Assembly (NCBI RefSeq): GCF_017833415.1
Contig: NZ_JAFICC010000011.1
Span: 176,782 to 240,781, forward strand
Source: Flavobacterium sp. 1355
Lineage (GTDB): Bacteria; Bacteroidota; Bacteroidia; Flavobacteriales; Flavobacteriaceae
Direction of reading: 5' to 3'
DNA: 64,000 nucleotides
In this document: one piece after another, positions 41,546-50,873 of the stretch
Numbering within the stretch: the stretch's first letter is position 1
How the letters are laid out: every line of letters starts with the position of its first letter
Notes under the pieces: model-generated
Told to the model about the DNA's origin: nothing
Database searches by the model: none
Seen by the model: only the letters and a program-made list of their open reading frames with translations
Translations under genes and position numbers: made by a program

Positions 41546-41633
41546 AAGCCCTAAGGTCCCGCTTTCGCTCCTATCTTTTATGGGTCCCGAAGCCTCGGGA
41601 CACCATAAAAGGATATCTGCTCTATCGGGGCTA
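41546..41633. repeat. REP-like intergenic element
   Basis: A sequence starting AGCCCTAAGGTCCCGCTTTC and ending TCTATCGGGGCTA has short inverted ends (AGCCC/GGGCT). Its centre is a hairpin with arms TTTTATGG and GTCCCGA-type complements. It is much more GC-rich than its surroundings. Similar elements are frequent between Flavobacterium genes. Confidence 0.65.
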
Positions 41634-41680
41634 GATAAGAGTATTTATCTTTATTAAGAACTTTAAATTCTGAAACTAAC

Positions 41681-41713
41681 AAACCTAACAGATTTTTAAA
41701 ACCTGCTAGGTTT
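41681..41713. repeat. Imperfect palindromic repeat
   Basis: Outer arms AAACCTA / TAGGTTT with a partly complementary A/T centre. It is related in form to the AAACCCGACAG element at 41877-41911. Confidence 0.5.
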
Positions 41714-41727
41714 ACTATGCGCAACTA

Positions 41728-41758
41728 TCTTTGTCAAGGTTTTAAACTTTGACAAAGA
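41728..41758. repeat. Third copy of the TTTGTCAAAGTT palindrome
   Basis: Arms of 15 bases (TCTTTGTCAAGGTTT with one mismatch) around a single T. Related to 13838-13870 and 29035-29065. Confidence 0.8.
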
Positions 41759-41876
41759 TTAATTTAATCCTTTATAAAAAATTACTGTTGGTTCAAACTA
41801 ACAGACACAAATGACGGAAGAGGTTTCTTTATCTGATTTTGCATATTTTTGATCGTAATAAATTACATGAAACAAC

Positions 41877-41911
41877 AAACCCGACAGGTTTTTTTTAAAT
41901 CTGTCGGGTTT
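41877..41911. repeat. Palindromic repeat with AAACCCGACAG arms
   Basis: Eleven-base arms AAACCCGACAG / CTGTCGGGTTT surround a loop of 13. It lies 18 bases beyond the permease stop and could also end that transcript, but its T-tract is poor. Confidence 0.65.
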
Positions 41912-41929
41912 ACTTATAATTATATCCTT

Positions 41930-43306
41930 TTAATGACTCAAATTTTCCAATTCTTTTGGATCATGTTTATGCTTAAACAAAATAGCAAACGCGATTGCAA
42001 TTATCAAAGCATAAGCTGCAAATGACAACCAGATTGTATGCCAGTCTTTCATTAAAACAGGATTTGCAAAAGCTCCTTCAGCAGAAATAGAATTTCCCTG
42101 ACTTTTTACAAATTCAATCATTTTAGAATTAGAAGCATCTGTTTGTAAAAACCCTGATAACTCAATAGTATTATTAAATGATTTTGTAAAGAAACGATCG
42201 ATAGCCCATCCCGAAGTTAAACTTCCAAAAACAGCTCCTACTCCATTTGTCATCATCATAAACAATCCTTGCGCAGAAGAACGGATTTTAGAATCTGTAT
42301 TGCTTTCTACGAATAATGAACCTGAAATATTAAAGAAATCAAACGCCATTCCGTAAACGATACAAGAAAGAATAATCATCCACAAACCACTTACAGGATC
42401 TCCAAAAGCAAATAATCCAAAACGTAATACCCAGGCAAGCATACTAATTAGCATAACTTGTTTGATTCCAAAACGTCTTAAGAAAAACGGAATTGCCAAA
42501 ATAAACAACGTCTCAGAAACCTGAGAAATCGACATAATAATGGTTGAATATTTTATTACGAATGAATCTGCATATTTTGGAAAATGTTTAAATTCATCCA
42601 GAAATACATCTCCGTAGGCATTTGTCAATTGAAGAGCTCCTCCCAAAAACATCGAAAAAACAAAAAACAAAGCCATCTTGTAATTCCCAAATAACTTAAA
42701 AGACTCTAATCCAAGAGTTTCAATCCATGTAGCATTTTCTTTGATCAAACGCTGAGGCTCACATTTTGGTAATGTAAAAGCATAAAACCCTAAAATCAAA
42801 GAACCAATACCGGCAATATAGAACTGATATTCTGTGGCTTTACTTCCGCTTAAATTTGTAATCCACATGGCTACAATAAAACCAATTGTTCCCCAAACAC
42901 GAATAGGTGGAAAATCTTTTACTATGTTTTTATTATTAAGCTTTAACGAAGTGTAGGAAATAGAATTACTTAAGGCAATTGTCGGCATATAACAGCACAT
43001 TGCCAAAAGCATCACTATTATAAAGGTATCCGGAGTTGCTACTTGTGCAATTGCAAACAAAACAACTGCATATAGAATATGCAGAACTCCATAAAGTTTT
43101 TCAGCATTTACCCATCTGTCTGCAATAATACCAGTAAGAGTAGGCATAAATAAAGAAGCAATTCCCATGGTGCCAAAAACAAGTCCAAACTGTGTTCCTT
43201 CCCAGTTTTTAGTTCCAAACCAATAATTTCCAATAGTAATAAGCCACGCTCCCCAAACAAAAAATTGAAGAAAGCTCATTACAATTAATCTGTTTTTAAT
43301 TCCCAT
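41930..43306 (-). CDS. MFS nucleoside permease-like transporter (NupG/XapB type)
   Basis: A 458-residue transporter with about 12 helices. The N-terminus LIVMSFLQFFVWGAWLITIGNYWF, then GIASLFMPTLTGIIADRWVNAEKLYG and LSNSISYTSL, matches the nucleoside:H+ symporter branch of MFS. It likely imports nucleosides or related compounds; exact specificity is not known. I start at MGIKNRL (43306); an in-frame ATG 16 codons upstream gives an unlikely charged leader. It follows cmk by 70 bases and may belong to the same unit. Confidence 0.85.
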   Translation of the reverse strand: MGIKNRLIVMSFLQFFVWGAWLITIGNYWFGTKNWEGTQFGLVFGTMGIASLFMPTLTGIIADRWVNAEKLYGVLHILYAVVLFAIAQVATPDTFIIVMLLAMCCYMPTIALSNSISYTSLKLNNKNIVKDFPPIRVWGTIGFIVAMWITNLSGSKATEYQFYIAGIGSLILGFYAFTLPKCEPQRLIKENATWIETLGLESFKLFGNYKMALFFVFSMFLGGALQLTNAYGDVFLDEFKHFPKYADSFVIKYSTIIMSISQVSETLFILAIPFFLRRFGIKQVMLISMLAWVLRFGLFAFGDPVSGLWMIILSCIVYGMAFDFFNISGSLFVESNTDSKIRSSAQGLFMMMTNGVGAVFGSLTSGWAIDRFFTKSFNNTIELSGFLQTDASNSKMIEFVKSQGNSISAEGAFANPVLMKDWHTIWLSFAAYALIIAIAFAILFKHKHDPKELENLSH

Positions 43307-43376
43307 ATGATGAAATTGTCTTTGTAAAAATAAATGAAGCGGTAAAACTACCATTAAAAATGATATCTACAAAAAA

Positions 43377-44069
43377 TTATATCGTTTTAACAACGTCATT
43401 TATTAATTCCAGAACAGCAGAAAATTGTTCTTCGCGACTTAGGTAAGAATTATCAATTTCTATAGCGTCATCGGCTATGATAAGTGGTGAGTCTTCACGG
43501 TGTGTATCAATATAATCTCTTTCGACAACGTTTTTCAGAACATCTTCATAAGAAACATTATCTCCTTTTTGCTGCAATTCATCAAATCGTCTTTGCGCAC
43601 GGGTTTCGGCGCTGGCCGTCATAAAAATTTTAAGTTCTGCATTAGGAAAAACTACGGTGCCTATGTCCCTGCCATCCATAACGATAGCTTTATTGGTTCC
43701 CATTTCCTGTTGTTGTTCTACCAATTTAGAACGCACTTCAGAAACTTCAGCAACTTTGCTTACATAACTGGACACTTCAATCGTTCTGATTTCTTTTTCT
43801 ACATTCACTCCGTTCAGATACATTTCGGCAAATCCCAGATCTGCATTGAATTTGAACTCTAGCTGAATTTTTGGAAGTGAATCAATAAGCCCTTTTTTAT
43901 CAAAAAAATCAGGCCCTATAAATTTGTTTTGCATTGCAAACAAAGCGACTGCTCTGTACATTGCTCCAGTATCGACATAAACATATTCTAATTCTTTTGC
44001 CAACTGTTTCGCTAAAGTACTTTTTCCTGTTGACGAAAATCCGTCTATTGCAATGGTAATTCTGTTCAA
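43377..44069 (-). CDS. cmk: (d)CMP kinase
   Basis: A 230-residue nucleotide kinase converting CMP or dCMP to the diphosphate. The P-loop GFSSTGKST occupies residues 10-18, followed by YVDTGAMYRAVALFA. VMDGRDIGTVVFPNAELKIFMTAS is the central segment, and QRRFDELQ-KGDNVSYEDV with DSPLIIADDAIEIDNS completes the lid and core. Length is typical. It lies in a run with an L,D-transpeptidase and porQ. Nucleoside import by the downstream permease would make a functional link. Confidence 0.95.
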   Translation of the reverse strand: MNRITIAIDGFSSTGKSTLAKQLAKELEYVYVDTGAMYRAVALFAMQNKFIGPDFFDKKGLIDSLPKIQLEFKFNADLGFAEMYLNGVNVEKEIRTIEVSSYVSKVAEVSEVRSKLVEQQQEMGTNKAIVMDGRDIGTVVFPNAELKIFMTASAETRAQRRFDELQQKGDNVSYEDVLKNVVERDYIDTHREDSPLIIADDAIEIDNSYLSREEQFSAVLELINDVVKTI

Positions 44070-44113
44070 AATATTTTTTTTGATATTATAAATTTGTAAT
44101 TCTAGTGTAATTA

Positions 44114-44710
44114 TTAATAATAGATGTTTAAAATAATTTTCGACTTTGAACTGTCAATTATTTTTTCGATTCTCTTAAAGAAGGCTTCACTCACCATAGG
44201 ACAACCCTGACTACGTGAAATGTAATGATCCTGCTCACTTTCAGGAACTGCAGAATATTTATGTAAAACGATTGCTCTTTTTAAAGCATTGCTGTTCGTT
44301 TCATCCAACCCTGCTAATTTATATGCTTTGCCAAACATTCCTTTATAACACTTCTCTATAGAATATCGCCCTAATGATGTTGCTTTAGAATCCGGAACGT
44401 TGCTAAATTTTAGTTCTCCGTTGATCCCTGTTTCAGAACCGGCACCATGGGCAACAAGTCCCTGATCGATAATTTCATCATTAACCAAATCATAAACAAA
44501 AAAACGATTTTTACCTGACTTGATTTTCATATCAACCAAAAAAGCAATTTTTGTATTGTAACTGGGTCCTTCTTCGATTTTTTCTTTTACTTCTTCGATC
44601 TGCAAATTTAGTCTTTCAACCTCTGCAGTACTTAAATTTTCTTTAAAATTATTCTTTGAGGTATTAAAAAAACCTGCTGTAACAAAAAGGATCAGATAGA
44701 ATAGTTTCAT
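44114..44710 (-). CDS. Murein L,D-transpeptidase catalytic-domain protein
   Basis: A 198-residue exported protein with a short signal (MKLFYLILFVTAGFF). The catalytic segment RSQGCPMVSEAF with its cysteine and HKYSAVPESEQDHYI upstream are those of the YkuD-type transpeptidases of this family. VAHGAGSETG and FSNVPDSKATSLGRY are also characteristic. Such enzymes make 3-3 crosslinks or attach lipoproteins to peptidoglycan. It begins 8 bases after porQ ends, so the two are likely co-transcribed, consistent with envelope work. Confidence 0.85.
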   Translation of the reverse strand: MKLFYLILFVTAGFFNTSKNNFKENLSTAEVERLNLQIEEVKEKIEEGPSYNTKIAFLVDMKIKSGKNRFFVYDLVNDEIIDQGLVAHGAGSETGINGELKFSNVPDSKATSLGRYSIEKCYKGMFGKAYKLAGLDETNSNALKRAIVLHKYSAVPESEQDHYISRSQGCPMVSEAFFKRIEKIIDSSKSKIILNIYY

Positions 44711-44718
44711 ATAATTGC

Positions 44719-45738
44719 CTATTGAAAGTTAAAGATTAGACCAAAAAGACTTGTATTGGCCGCCAAAGTATATCTTGAATATGAATAATTAAATTTTACA
44801 CGGTTCATTTTAAGACCAAATCCCAAAGAGACTCCCGAAAAATTACGTTGTTCTTCAACTCTTAATTCTTCTCCTCTTCTAAAGTTGTATCCTAATCTGA
44901 TATTAAATGCTTTTTTTGGAAAAAGTTCTGCTCCTATAACTACATGTCGCAAAGCATTATTGACAAAAGAAACTTTTTCTTCACTGGTTGAACCGTCAAT
45001 ATTTGTTTCGCCACGAACAGGATTCGAAAATGAAATATTCCATTGTTGCAGGTTTTCTAAAGAAAGATGCCAGCGCAACGGAACATGCTCCAGTTCCTGA
45101 GACACTCCTGCAATAATTTCCAGAGGTAATTTTTCCTGAATTCCAGAATATGTGGTAAACTGAGTTCCCAGATTTCGGACTACAAGTGCTAAATTCAAAT
45201 CATTTTCTTCATTTATATATAAAAAGCCTAAATCAATTGCACCTCCAATTGAGTTATAACTTTCTAAGGTTGAAGTAATTAATTTAGCATTTGCTCCAAC
45301 GTGAATATCGGTAAAAGGAATATTATAAGCATATCCTAATGAAAGAGCTCCTTCACTTCCGGTAAAATCAGAAGTAGCCTGTCCGTTTTCATCATAACCA
45401 TCAAAAGTGCCGTAGCTAATGTAGCTTACTCCTGCGTAAAATGTCTGAAGATGTCTATCGTAAGTATAGGCATACGAAGCCGTTCCATAAGAGGCTTCTC
45501 CATAATAACTTCCATAATTCATTGCCAGGTGGTTATCCATATCTTGGTTTAGAGTTGCTGGATTAAACATAACCTGATTGACATCTTCATCATAAATCGT
45601 TATCGTTTTTCCACCTAACGCTGCCTGCCTTGGTGAAGTAGTTAAATTAAGAAACTGATAGGTATAACGCCCTCCAATTTGCCCGAAAGAAACCGAACTT
45701 AATAATATCAATAAGAATAAAACAAGTCGTTTTATCAT
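44719..45738 (-). CDS. porQ: Type IX secretion system protein PorQ
   Basis: A 339-residue outer-membrane protein with signal peptide MIKRLVLFLLILLSSVSFG. The sequence GGRYTYQFLNLTTSPRQAALGGKTITIYDEDVNQVMFNPATLN opens a FadL/PorV-like barrel and is typical of PorQ. The strands continue to a C-terminal SLFGLIFNFQ ending in phenylalanine. PorQ belongs to the machinery linked to attachment of secreted proteins in T9SS. A -7 element TATATTTG lies at 45777-45784 on the minus strand. Confidence 0.93.
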   Translation of the reverse strand: MIKRLVLFLLILLSSVSFGQIGGRYTYQFLNLTTSPRQAALGGKTITIYDEDVNQVMFNPATLNQDMDNHLAMNYGSYYGEASYGTASYAYTYDRHLQTFYAGVSYISYGTFDGYDENGQATSDFTGSEGALSLGYAYNIPFTDIHVGANAKLITSTLESYNSIGGAIDLGFLYINEENDLNLALVVRNLGTQFTTYSGIQEKLPLEIIAGVSQELEHVPLRWHLSLENLQQWNISFSNPVRGETNIDGSTSEEKVSFVNNALRHVVIGAELFPKKAFNIRLGYNFRRGEELRVEEQRNFSGVSLGFGLKMNRVKFNYSYSRYTLAANTSLFGLIFNFQ

Positions 45739-45776
45739 GCTTTGTGTGGCGTTCCTATATGGGAATAACGCAAATA

Positions 45777-45784
45777 CAAATATA
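45777..45784 (-). promoter_or_regulatory. -7 element of the porQ operon
   Basis: TATATTTG on the minus strand, 39 bases before the porQ ATG. No -33 TTG is seen. Confidence 0.5.
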
Positions 45785-45904
45785 AAATTATATAATTTAA
45801 AAAATAATTTTTATAACTATTTAAAAATCAGTTATTGTGTCAGGTTTTTATCTTTTTCGTCAAACCGAAAATACAGAGAAAGCACTCATCAATAAAATTT
45901 CAAT

Positions 45905-45952
45905 AAAAAAAAATCCAAATTCCAATCTGTCAGCATCAGTTTGGAATTTGGA
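45905..45952 (-). terminator. Terminator of lon
   Basis: Stem of 12 bp, TCCAAATTCCAA / TTGGAATTTGGA, loop of 15, followed on the minus strand by a T-run. The stem shares its core with the hairpin at 37989-38044. Confidence 0.85.
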
Positions 45953-45980
45953 CTTTAAAGATTGGAATTTAAAGCTAAAA

Positions 45981-48434
45981 TTATTTTAAAGTTTTAGCAT
46001 TTTTGGCATTTTGGTCTGTTAAGGCTAAAGTCAAAACTTCGCTCATTTCTTTTACATAATGAAAAGTAAGACCATCCAGATATTCAGCTTTGATTTCATC
46101 AATGTCACTTTTATTTTCATGACACAAAATAATTTCTTTGATATTGGCTCTTTTTGCCGCCAGAATTTTTTCTTTGATTCCTCCCACAGGAAGAACTTTT
46201 CCACGAAGTGTAATTTCTCCTGTCATGGCAAGGCTTTTCTTTACTTTCTTTTGTGTCAGCAAAGAAACCAATGAGGTAAGCATTGCAATACCTGCACTTG
46301 GGCCATCTTTTGGTGTCGCTCCTTCAGGAACGTGCAGGTGGATATTGTATTTCTGAAATAATTCTATCGGCAGACCTAACTTTTTAGCATTTGCCTTAAT
46401 ATATTCTAATGCAATTGTAGCCGATTCTTTCATGACATTTCCAAGATTACCTGTAATTGTCAGTGCGCCTTTTCCTTCAGAAATCAAGGACTCAATAAAT
46501 AATATATCTCCGCCAACACTTGTCCAGGCCAAACCTGTCACTACACCTGCAACATCATTATTCTCGTATTTATCGCGCTCAAGTCTTGGAACTCCCAAAA
46601 CAGTGATGATATCTTCGTCTGTTACTTTTTTGTTATAGTCTTCTTCCATCGCAACTGCTTTTGCTGCATTACGAATAATCTGAGCAATTTTAGTTTCAAG
46701 ATTACGAACTCCAGATTCACGCGTGTAACCTTCTACAATTTTTTCCAATTGTTTTTTTCCAATTGTCAGATCTTTAGCCGTTAGACCATGCGCTTCTAAT
46801 TGTTTTGGAAATAAGTGTCTTTTAGCGATTTCTACTTTTTCTTCAATCGTATAACCTGACATTTTAATTACTTCCATTCTGTCACGCAGGGCTGGCTGAA
46901 TGGCTGCCATATTATTTGACGTGGCAATGAACATCACTTTAGACAAATCATATCCCATTTCAAGGAAATTATCATAAAAAGAGCTGTTTTGTTCGGGATC
47001 TAAAACTTCCAGTAAAGCAGAAGACGGATCGCCGCTGTTTCCGCTGGATAATTTATCAATTTCATCTAAAATAAAAACAGGATTAGAAGTTCCCGCTTTC
47101 TTTAAGCTTTGAATAATTCTTCCCGGCATTGCACCTATATAGGTTTTTCTGTGTCCGCGAATTTCAGCTTCGTCACGTAAACCGCCAAGCGAAATACGAA
47201 CATATTCACGCCCTAAAGCTTCTGCTACAGATCGTCCAATAGATGTTTTTCCGACCCCAGGAGGTCCTGTCAAACAAATTATTGGAGATTTCATGTCATT
47301 TCGCAATTTTAAAACAGCCAAATGCTCTACCATTCTTTTCTTAACTTCTTCAAGTCCGAAATGATCTTTATCTAATACTTTCTGAGCATATTTTAAATCA
47401 AATTTATCTTTGGAATATTCGCCCCATGGCAATTCCAAAAACAATTCTAAATAGTTGCGCTGAATTCCAAAATCTGGAGATTGGGGATTCATTCGACGCA
47501 TTTTAGACAATTCTTTCTCGAAATGTTTCTGCGTTTTTTCGTCCCATTTTTTTGTTTTTGCCTTCTGCCCCATTTCGTCCATTTCTTCTTCCTGCGAAAC
47601 TCCTCCCAATTCTTCCTGAATGGTTTTCATTTGCTGATGAAGGAAATATTCACGCTGTTGCTGGTCTAAATCAAAACGCACTTTTGACTGAATGTCATTT
47701 TTTAATTCTAGTTTTTGCAACTCTACGTTCATATAACGCAAAGTTTCTAAAGCGCGCTCTTTTAAGCCATTTATCGATAAAAGACCTTGTTTTTCTTTTA
47801 CGGATAAATTCATATTTGACGATACAAAATTGATTAAAAACGACTGGCTTTCAATGTTTTTAATCGCAAAAGTAGCTTCAGAAGGAATATTTGGACTTTC
47901 TTTAATAATCTGAATGGCCAATTCTTTAACAGAATCTAAGATAGCGGTAAACTCAGTGTCATTTTCATCAGGACGCTCTTCTGACACCTCTTTTATAGTG
48001 GCTGTCATGTAAGGCTCTTCAGAAACAACTTCGTCAATTTCAAAACGTTTTTTACCTTGTAAAATTACCGTTACATTTCCGTCAGGCATTTTTAAAACCC
48101 TAAGGATTCTTGCTACGGTTCCGATTTTATGAACATCATCTTTTGACGGATCTTCGTCTTCTTCGTTTATTTGAGAAACTACACCAATGATTTTTCCTCC
48201 TGCATTTGCATCATTAATAAGCTTTATTGATTTATCTCTTCCTGCTGAAATTGGAATTACAACACCCGGAAATAAAACTGTGTTTCGTAAAGGCAGAATT
48301 GGCAAAGAAAGCGGCAGTTCTTCATTGTTCATTTCCTCTTCGTCTTCCGGCGTTAATAATGGAATTAATTCTGCTTCTGAATCGAATTCCTGAAGTGACA
48401 GATTGTCAATGGTAAGTATTTTATGGTTTGACAT
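45981..48434 (-). CDS. lon: ATP-dependent protease Lon (endopeptidase La)
   Basis: An 817-residue AAA+ protease that degrades misfolded and short-lived proteins. After the N-terminal substrate domain ([18 protein letters not shown]) comes the ATPase with Walker [10 protein letters not shown] near residue 390 and Walker [11 protein letters not shown]. The protease domain has the catalytic serine in DGPSAGIAM near 711 and the lysine about 43 residues later ([15 protein letters not shown]). It is transcribed alone, facing away from the second ECF operon. Confidence 0.97.
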   Translation of the reverse strand: MSNHKILTIDNLSLQEFDSEAELIPLLTPEDEEEMNNEELPLSLPILPLRNTVLFPGVVIPISAGRDKSIKLINDANAGGKIIGVVSQINEEDEDPSKDDVHKIGTVARILRVLKMPDGNVTVILQGKKRFEIDEVVSEEPYMTATIKEVSEERPDENDTEFTAILDSVKELAIQIIKESPNIPSEATFAIKNIESQSFLINFVSSNMNLSVKEKQGLLSINGLKERALETLRYMNVELQKLELKNDIQSKVRFDLDQQQREYFLHQQMKTIQEELGGVSQEEEMDEMGQKAKTKKWDEKTQKHFEKELSKMRRMNPQSPDFGIQRNYLELFLELPWGEYSKDKFDLKYAQKVLDKDHFGLEEVKKRMVEHLAVLKLRNDMKSPIICLTGPPGVGKTSIGRSVAEALGREYVRISLGGLRDEAEIRGHRKTYIGAMPGRIIQSLKKAGTSNPVFILDEIDKLSSGNSGDPSSALLEVLDPEQNSSFYDNFLEMGYDLSKVMFIATSNNMAAIQPALRDRMEVIKMSGYTIEEKVEIAKRHLFPKQLEAHGLTAKDLTIGKKQLEKIVEGYTRESGVRNLETKIAQIIRNAAKAVAMEEDYNKKVTDEDIITVLGVPRLERDKYENNDVAGVVTGLAWTSVGGDILFIESLISEGKGALTITGNLGNVMKESATIALEYIKANAKKLGLPIELFQKYNIHLHVPEGATPKDGPSAGIAMLTSLVSLLTQKKVKKSLAMTGEITLRGKVLPVGGIKEKILAAKRANIKEIILCHENKSDIDEIKAEYLDGLTFHYVKEMSEVLTLALTDQNAKNAKTLK

Positions 48435-48672
48435 AATAATATATAAGTCGTTTTGTCATTAAATTATCAATTCTAACAGTAAACAAAATCTAAGCTTCAT
48501 TAGTTTTTATCAAAATAATGATAAGTGTATCATTTACAAGGTAGGCCATAAAAATAGACAATCATTGTGCCAAAACCAAAGAGAGTTTTAGAAAATTAGA
48601 ATAAAAAGCTATTTTTAATACTTAATGAAAGAGGAGCCTTAAAAAATAAATTACAATTATTTTTTATAAAAC

Positions 48673-48698
48673 TGTAACAAACCAAAACAACCAAAGTC
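48673..48698 (+). promoter_or_regulatory. Possible ECF-type promoter before the second sigma gene
   Basis: TGTAAC at 48673-48678 is followed 17 bases later by GTC (48696). ECF promoters often combine a TGTAAC-like -35 with a GTC-containing -10, so self-regulation is possible. The match is short. Confidence 0.3.
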
Positions 48699-48723
48699 AT
48701 TATAATAAACCAGCAAAAATTAC

Positions 48724-49278
48724 TTGAATATAACTAACCAAAATATCGAAGAATTAATCACGCTTTGTAAAGAGAATAATCAAAAAGCACAATTTGAAGT
48801 TTACAATCGCTATAGTAAAGCTATGTATAATGTAGCTTATAGAATTGTAAAGGACGAACATTATGCACAAGACGTCATGCAGGAGGGTTTTTTGAAAGCT
48901 TTTACTAAAATTAATGACTACAGGCAGGAAGTTGCTTTTGGTGCGTGGTTAAAAAAAATAATTGTCAATTACAGTATTGACTTTTATAAAAAAAACAATG
49001 CCTTTCAGGTTGAAGATTTGAGTAAAACTCTTTATAAAATAGAGGAAAACGACAGCTTCTTTTCTGAAAATATTGATCTGAACTCTTTAAAAGTAAAACA
49101 GGTGCTGGATACTATTTTAAGTTTAAAAGACAGCTACCGAATGGTATTGACACTTTTTTACATTGAAGGTTATGATCAGGAGGAAATCTGCGAAATTCTG
49201 AATATAAGTTATGCCAATTGCAGAACAACACTGAGCAGAGCAAAAGAAAGTTTAAGAAAAAAATTAGAGGATATATGA
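48724..49278 (+). CDS. Second ECF-type RNA polymerase sigma factor
   Basis: A 184-residue sigma-70 family protein with regions 2 (DEHYAQDVMQEGFLKAFTKINDY, AFGAWLKKIIVNYSIDFYKK) and 4 (EGYDQEEICEILNISYANCRTTLSRAKESLRKKL). The frame opens with a TTG. A stop occurs six codons upstream, and the next ATG would remove the first 32 residues including conserved region 2 sequence, so TTG is preferred. The stop codon overlaps the next ATG (ATGA), which gives tight coupling to the anti-sigma gene. Confidence 0.9.
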   Translation: MNITNQNIEELITLCKENNQKAQFEVYNRYSKAMYNVAYRIVKDEHYAQDVMQEGFLKAFTKINDYRQEVAFGAWLKKIIVNYSIDFYKKNNAFQVEDLSKTLYKIEENDSFFSENIDLNSLKVKQVLDTILSLKDSYRMVLTLFYIEGYDQEEICEILNISYANCRTTLSRAKESLRKKLEDI

Positions 49279-49814
49279 AAAAGGAAAATGACAAATTAGA
49301 CCAACTATTTGAAAAATTTGAAAATCAATGGGATGTACAGGAAATGAATTCTGACCATCAGCTTGATTTCTTAAATAAATTAAATAATAAAAAGAAACCT
49401 AAAAAGAATTATTATGCCGTTTTAGGAATCGCTGCTTCGATAGTCTTGTTGCTGGGAATATCTATTTTTTATAATACGAATCAAAAACCTCGAGAATTTA
49501 AATTTGCTTCTAAAGAAACCCAAAGAACCGATTCTATTTTTAATATTTTAATTGATAATGAGTTAGTTAAACTAAAAGAAAAAAGTTCTCCGGAAAATCA
49601 GCAGATTATAAACGATGCGCTTTCTCAAATGAAAATTTTTGATGCAGATTATCAGAAAATTATAAATGAGCTGCAAAAAAATGGAGAGAACAAACAAATT
49701 ATTTATGCGATGATCAGCAATCTGCAAACCCGTATTTCATTTTTACAAACGGTTTTAAAGAGAATTGAAGAAAACGAAAATTTAAAAAACACCACTCATG
49801 AAAAAACATTATAA
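49275..49814 (+). CDS. Putative membrane-bound anti-sigma factor
   Basis: A 179-residue protein. The short N-terminus (MKKENDKLDQLFEKFENQWDVQEM) would bind the sigma factor, and one transmembrane segment (YYAVLGIAASIVLLLGISIFY, about 46-66) is followed by a helical periplasmic part. It has no recognisable zinc-binding motif. The assignment rests on position, topology and the ATGA overlap with the sigma gene, not on strong similarity. It overlaps the following gene by 17 bases. I prefer the ATG at 49275 to an in-frame one further inside the sigma gene. Confidence 0.75.
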   Translation: MKKENDKLDQLFEKFENQWDVQEMNSDHQLDFLNKLNNKKKPKKNYYAVLGIAASIVLLLGISIFYNTNQKPREFKFASKETQRTDSIFNILIDNELVKLKEKSSPENQQIINDALSQMKIFDADYQKIINELQKNGENKQIIYAMISNLQTRISFLQTVLKRIEENENLKNTTHEKTL

Positions 49815-50856
49815 CATTCTAATTTTATTTATTTTAATTCCATTTTTGGGATTTTCAAATGATGAAACTGTTATTTCAAAACAAAAAAACATCAAAAAAA
49901 CTTATATCGTTAACTCAAATGCAGGAATTACTATTGAAAATAAATATGGAAATATTTCTGTAAGCACCTGGGACGAAGATAAAATCGACCTTGATATTAC
50001 GATTAAAGTTACCGGAGGAAATGAAAACTGGGTAAACGAAAGGATTAACAGTATTGATATTGATATTACGGCCTTAAAATCTATGGTTTCTGCTATTACC
50101 TCAATTGGAAATTCTTCTTTGAAAAGCAGAGGAAGCAGTAATAGTTTTGAAATAAATTATGTTATTAAAATCCCTAAAAACGGAACGGTAAAACTTGACA
50201 ATAAATATGGGAATATCAACATCTTAAGTGTAGATGCTGCGACAGATATCTCATGCAAATATGGAAAAGTTACTCTTGGAAAATTAAACGGGAACAGCAA
50301 TCGTATTGAAATTGCTTATTGCCAGAATTCAAGTATTGACTATATCAAAAGCGGTACTATTGTAGCCCGCTATTCCGGATTGAAAATTACTGAATCTGGA
50401 AATCTGAATCTGGATACCAGTTACTCTGATTTGGTGATGTCTGAAGGAGAAAATATAAAGTACGATTGTAATTACGGGAATTTTAAACTTCAAAAAATAA
50501 ATACATTTTCAGGTTCAGGAAATTATCTTACGATTTCTATCGCCGAAATTTCAAACAGCATCAATGTAAATACCAATTACAGTAAAATAAATGTTTCTAA
50601 CATTACCGACAGAGCCAATAATGTCAATATAAATTGCGGATATACTGATGTATCTCTGGGTTATGACACAAATTATGCTTTTGATTTTGATATTAATACC
50701 CGATATGGAAATATTAAAAATGATAATTCACTGGATGTTTCTGTGTCAGAAAGCAAAAGTAATACAAAGAGAATAAGTGGTTTCAATAAGAAAAAAGGAC
50801 AAAATAAACTTGTCATTAATTCTAATTACGGCAGCGTAACGTTAACCAAAAAATAA
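49798..50856 (+). CDS. Exported protein with repeated Y-G/S-N/x-I motifs, probable beta-helix
   Basis: A 352-residue protein with signal peptide MKKHYNILILFILIPFLGFS. The motif [KNR]Y[GS]xhxh recurs about ten times, for example NKYGNISV, NKYGNINI, CKYGKVTL, NYGNFKL, NYSKINV, RYGNIKN and NYGSVTL, at roughly 20-30 residue spacing. Such a pattern fits a right-handed beta-helix in which each turn places the aromatic residue at the same site. It resembles DUF4097-type adhesin domains. It is part of the ECF operon and so likely an envelope output of that sigma factor. Confidence 0.7.
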   Translation: MKKHYNILILFILIPFLGFSNDETVISKQKNIKKTYIVNSNAGITIENKYGNISVSTWDEDKIDLDITIKVTGGNENWVNERINSIDIDITALKSMVSAITSIGNSSLKSRGSSNSFEINYVIKIPKNGTVKLDNKYGNINILSVDAATDISCKYGKVTLGKLNGNSNRIEIAYCQNSSIDYIKSGTIVARYSGLKITESGNLNLDTSYSDLVMSEGENIKYDCNYGNFKLQKINTFSGSGNYLTISIAEISNSINVNTNYSKINVSNITDRANNVNINCGYTDVSLGYDTNYAFDFDINTRYGNIKNDNSLDVSVSESKSNTKRISGFNKKKGQNKLVINSNYGSVTLTKK

Positions 50857-50873
50857 TCTAAAATCAAAAAACA

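Larger units (their letters stand above)
41339..41929. other. 590-base gap: rpsA leader, promoter and dispersed repeats
   Basis: No gene is seen. From left to right there is the rpsA leader (about 115 bases), its promoter with a 14-bp palindrome, a repetitive element at 41546-41633, two short palindromic repeats (41681-41713, 41728-41758) and a third (41877-41911) near the permease gene. Confidence 0.8.

Noticed and set aside
41877..41911. AAACCCGACAG hairpin as the sole terminator of the permease gene
   Set aside because: The hairpin is not followed by a T-tract on the minus strand, so I list it as a repeat.
43500..43862. 120-codon forward frame opposite cmk
   Set aside because: The cmk frame carries the P-loop and other kinase motifs; the opposite frame is chance.
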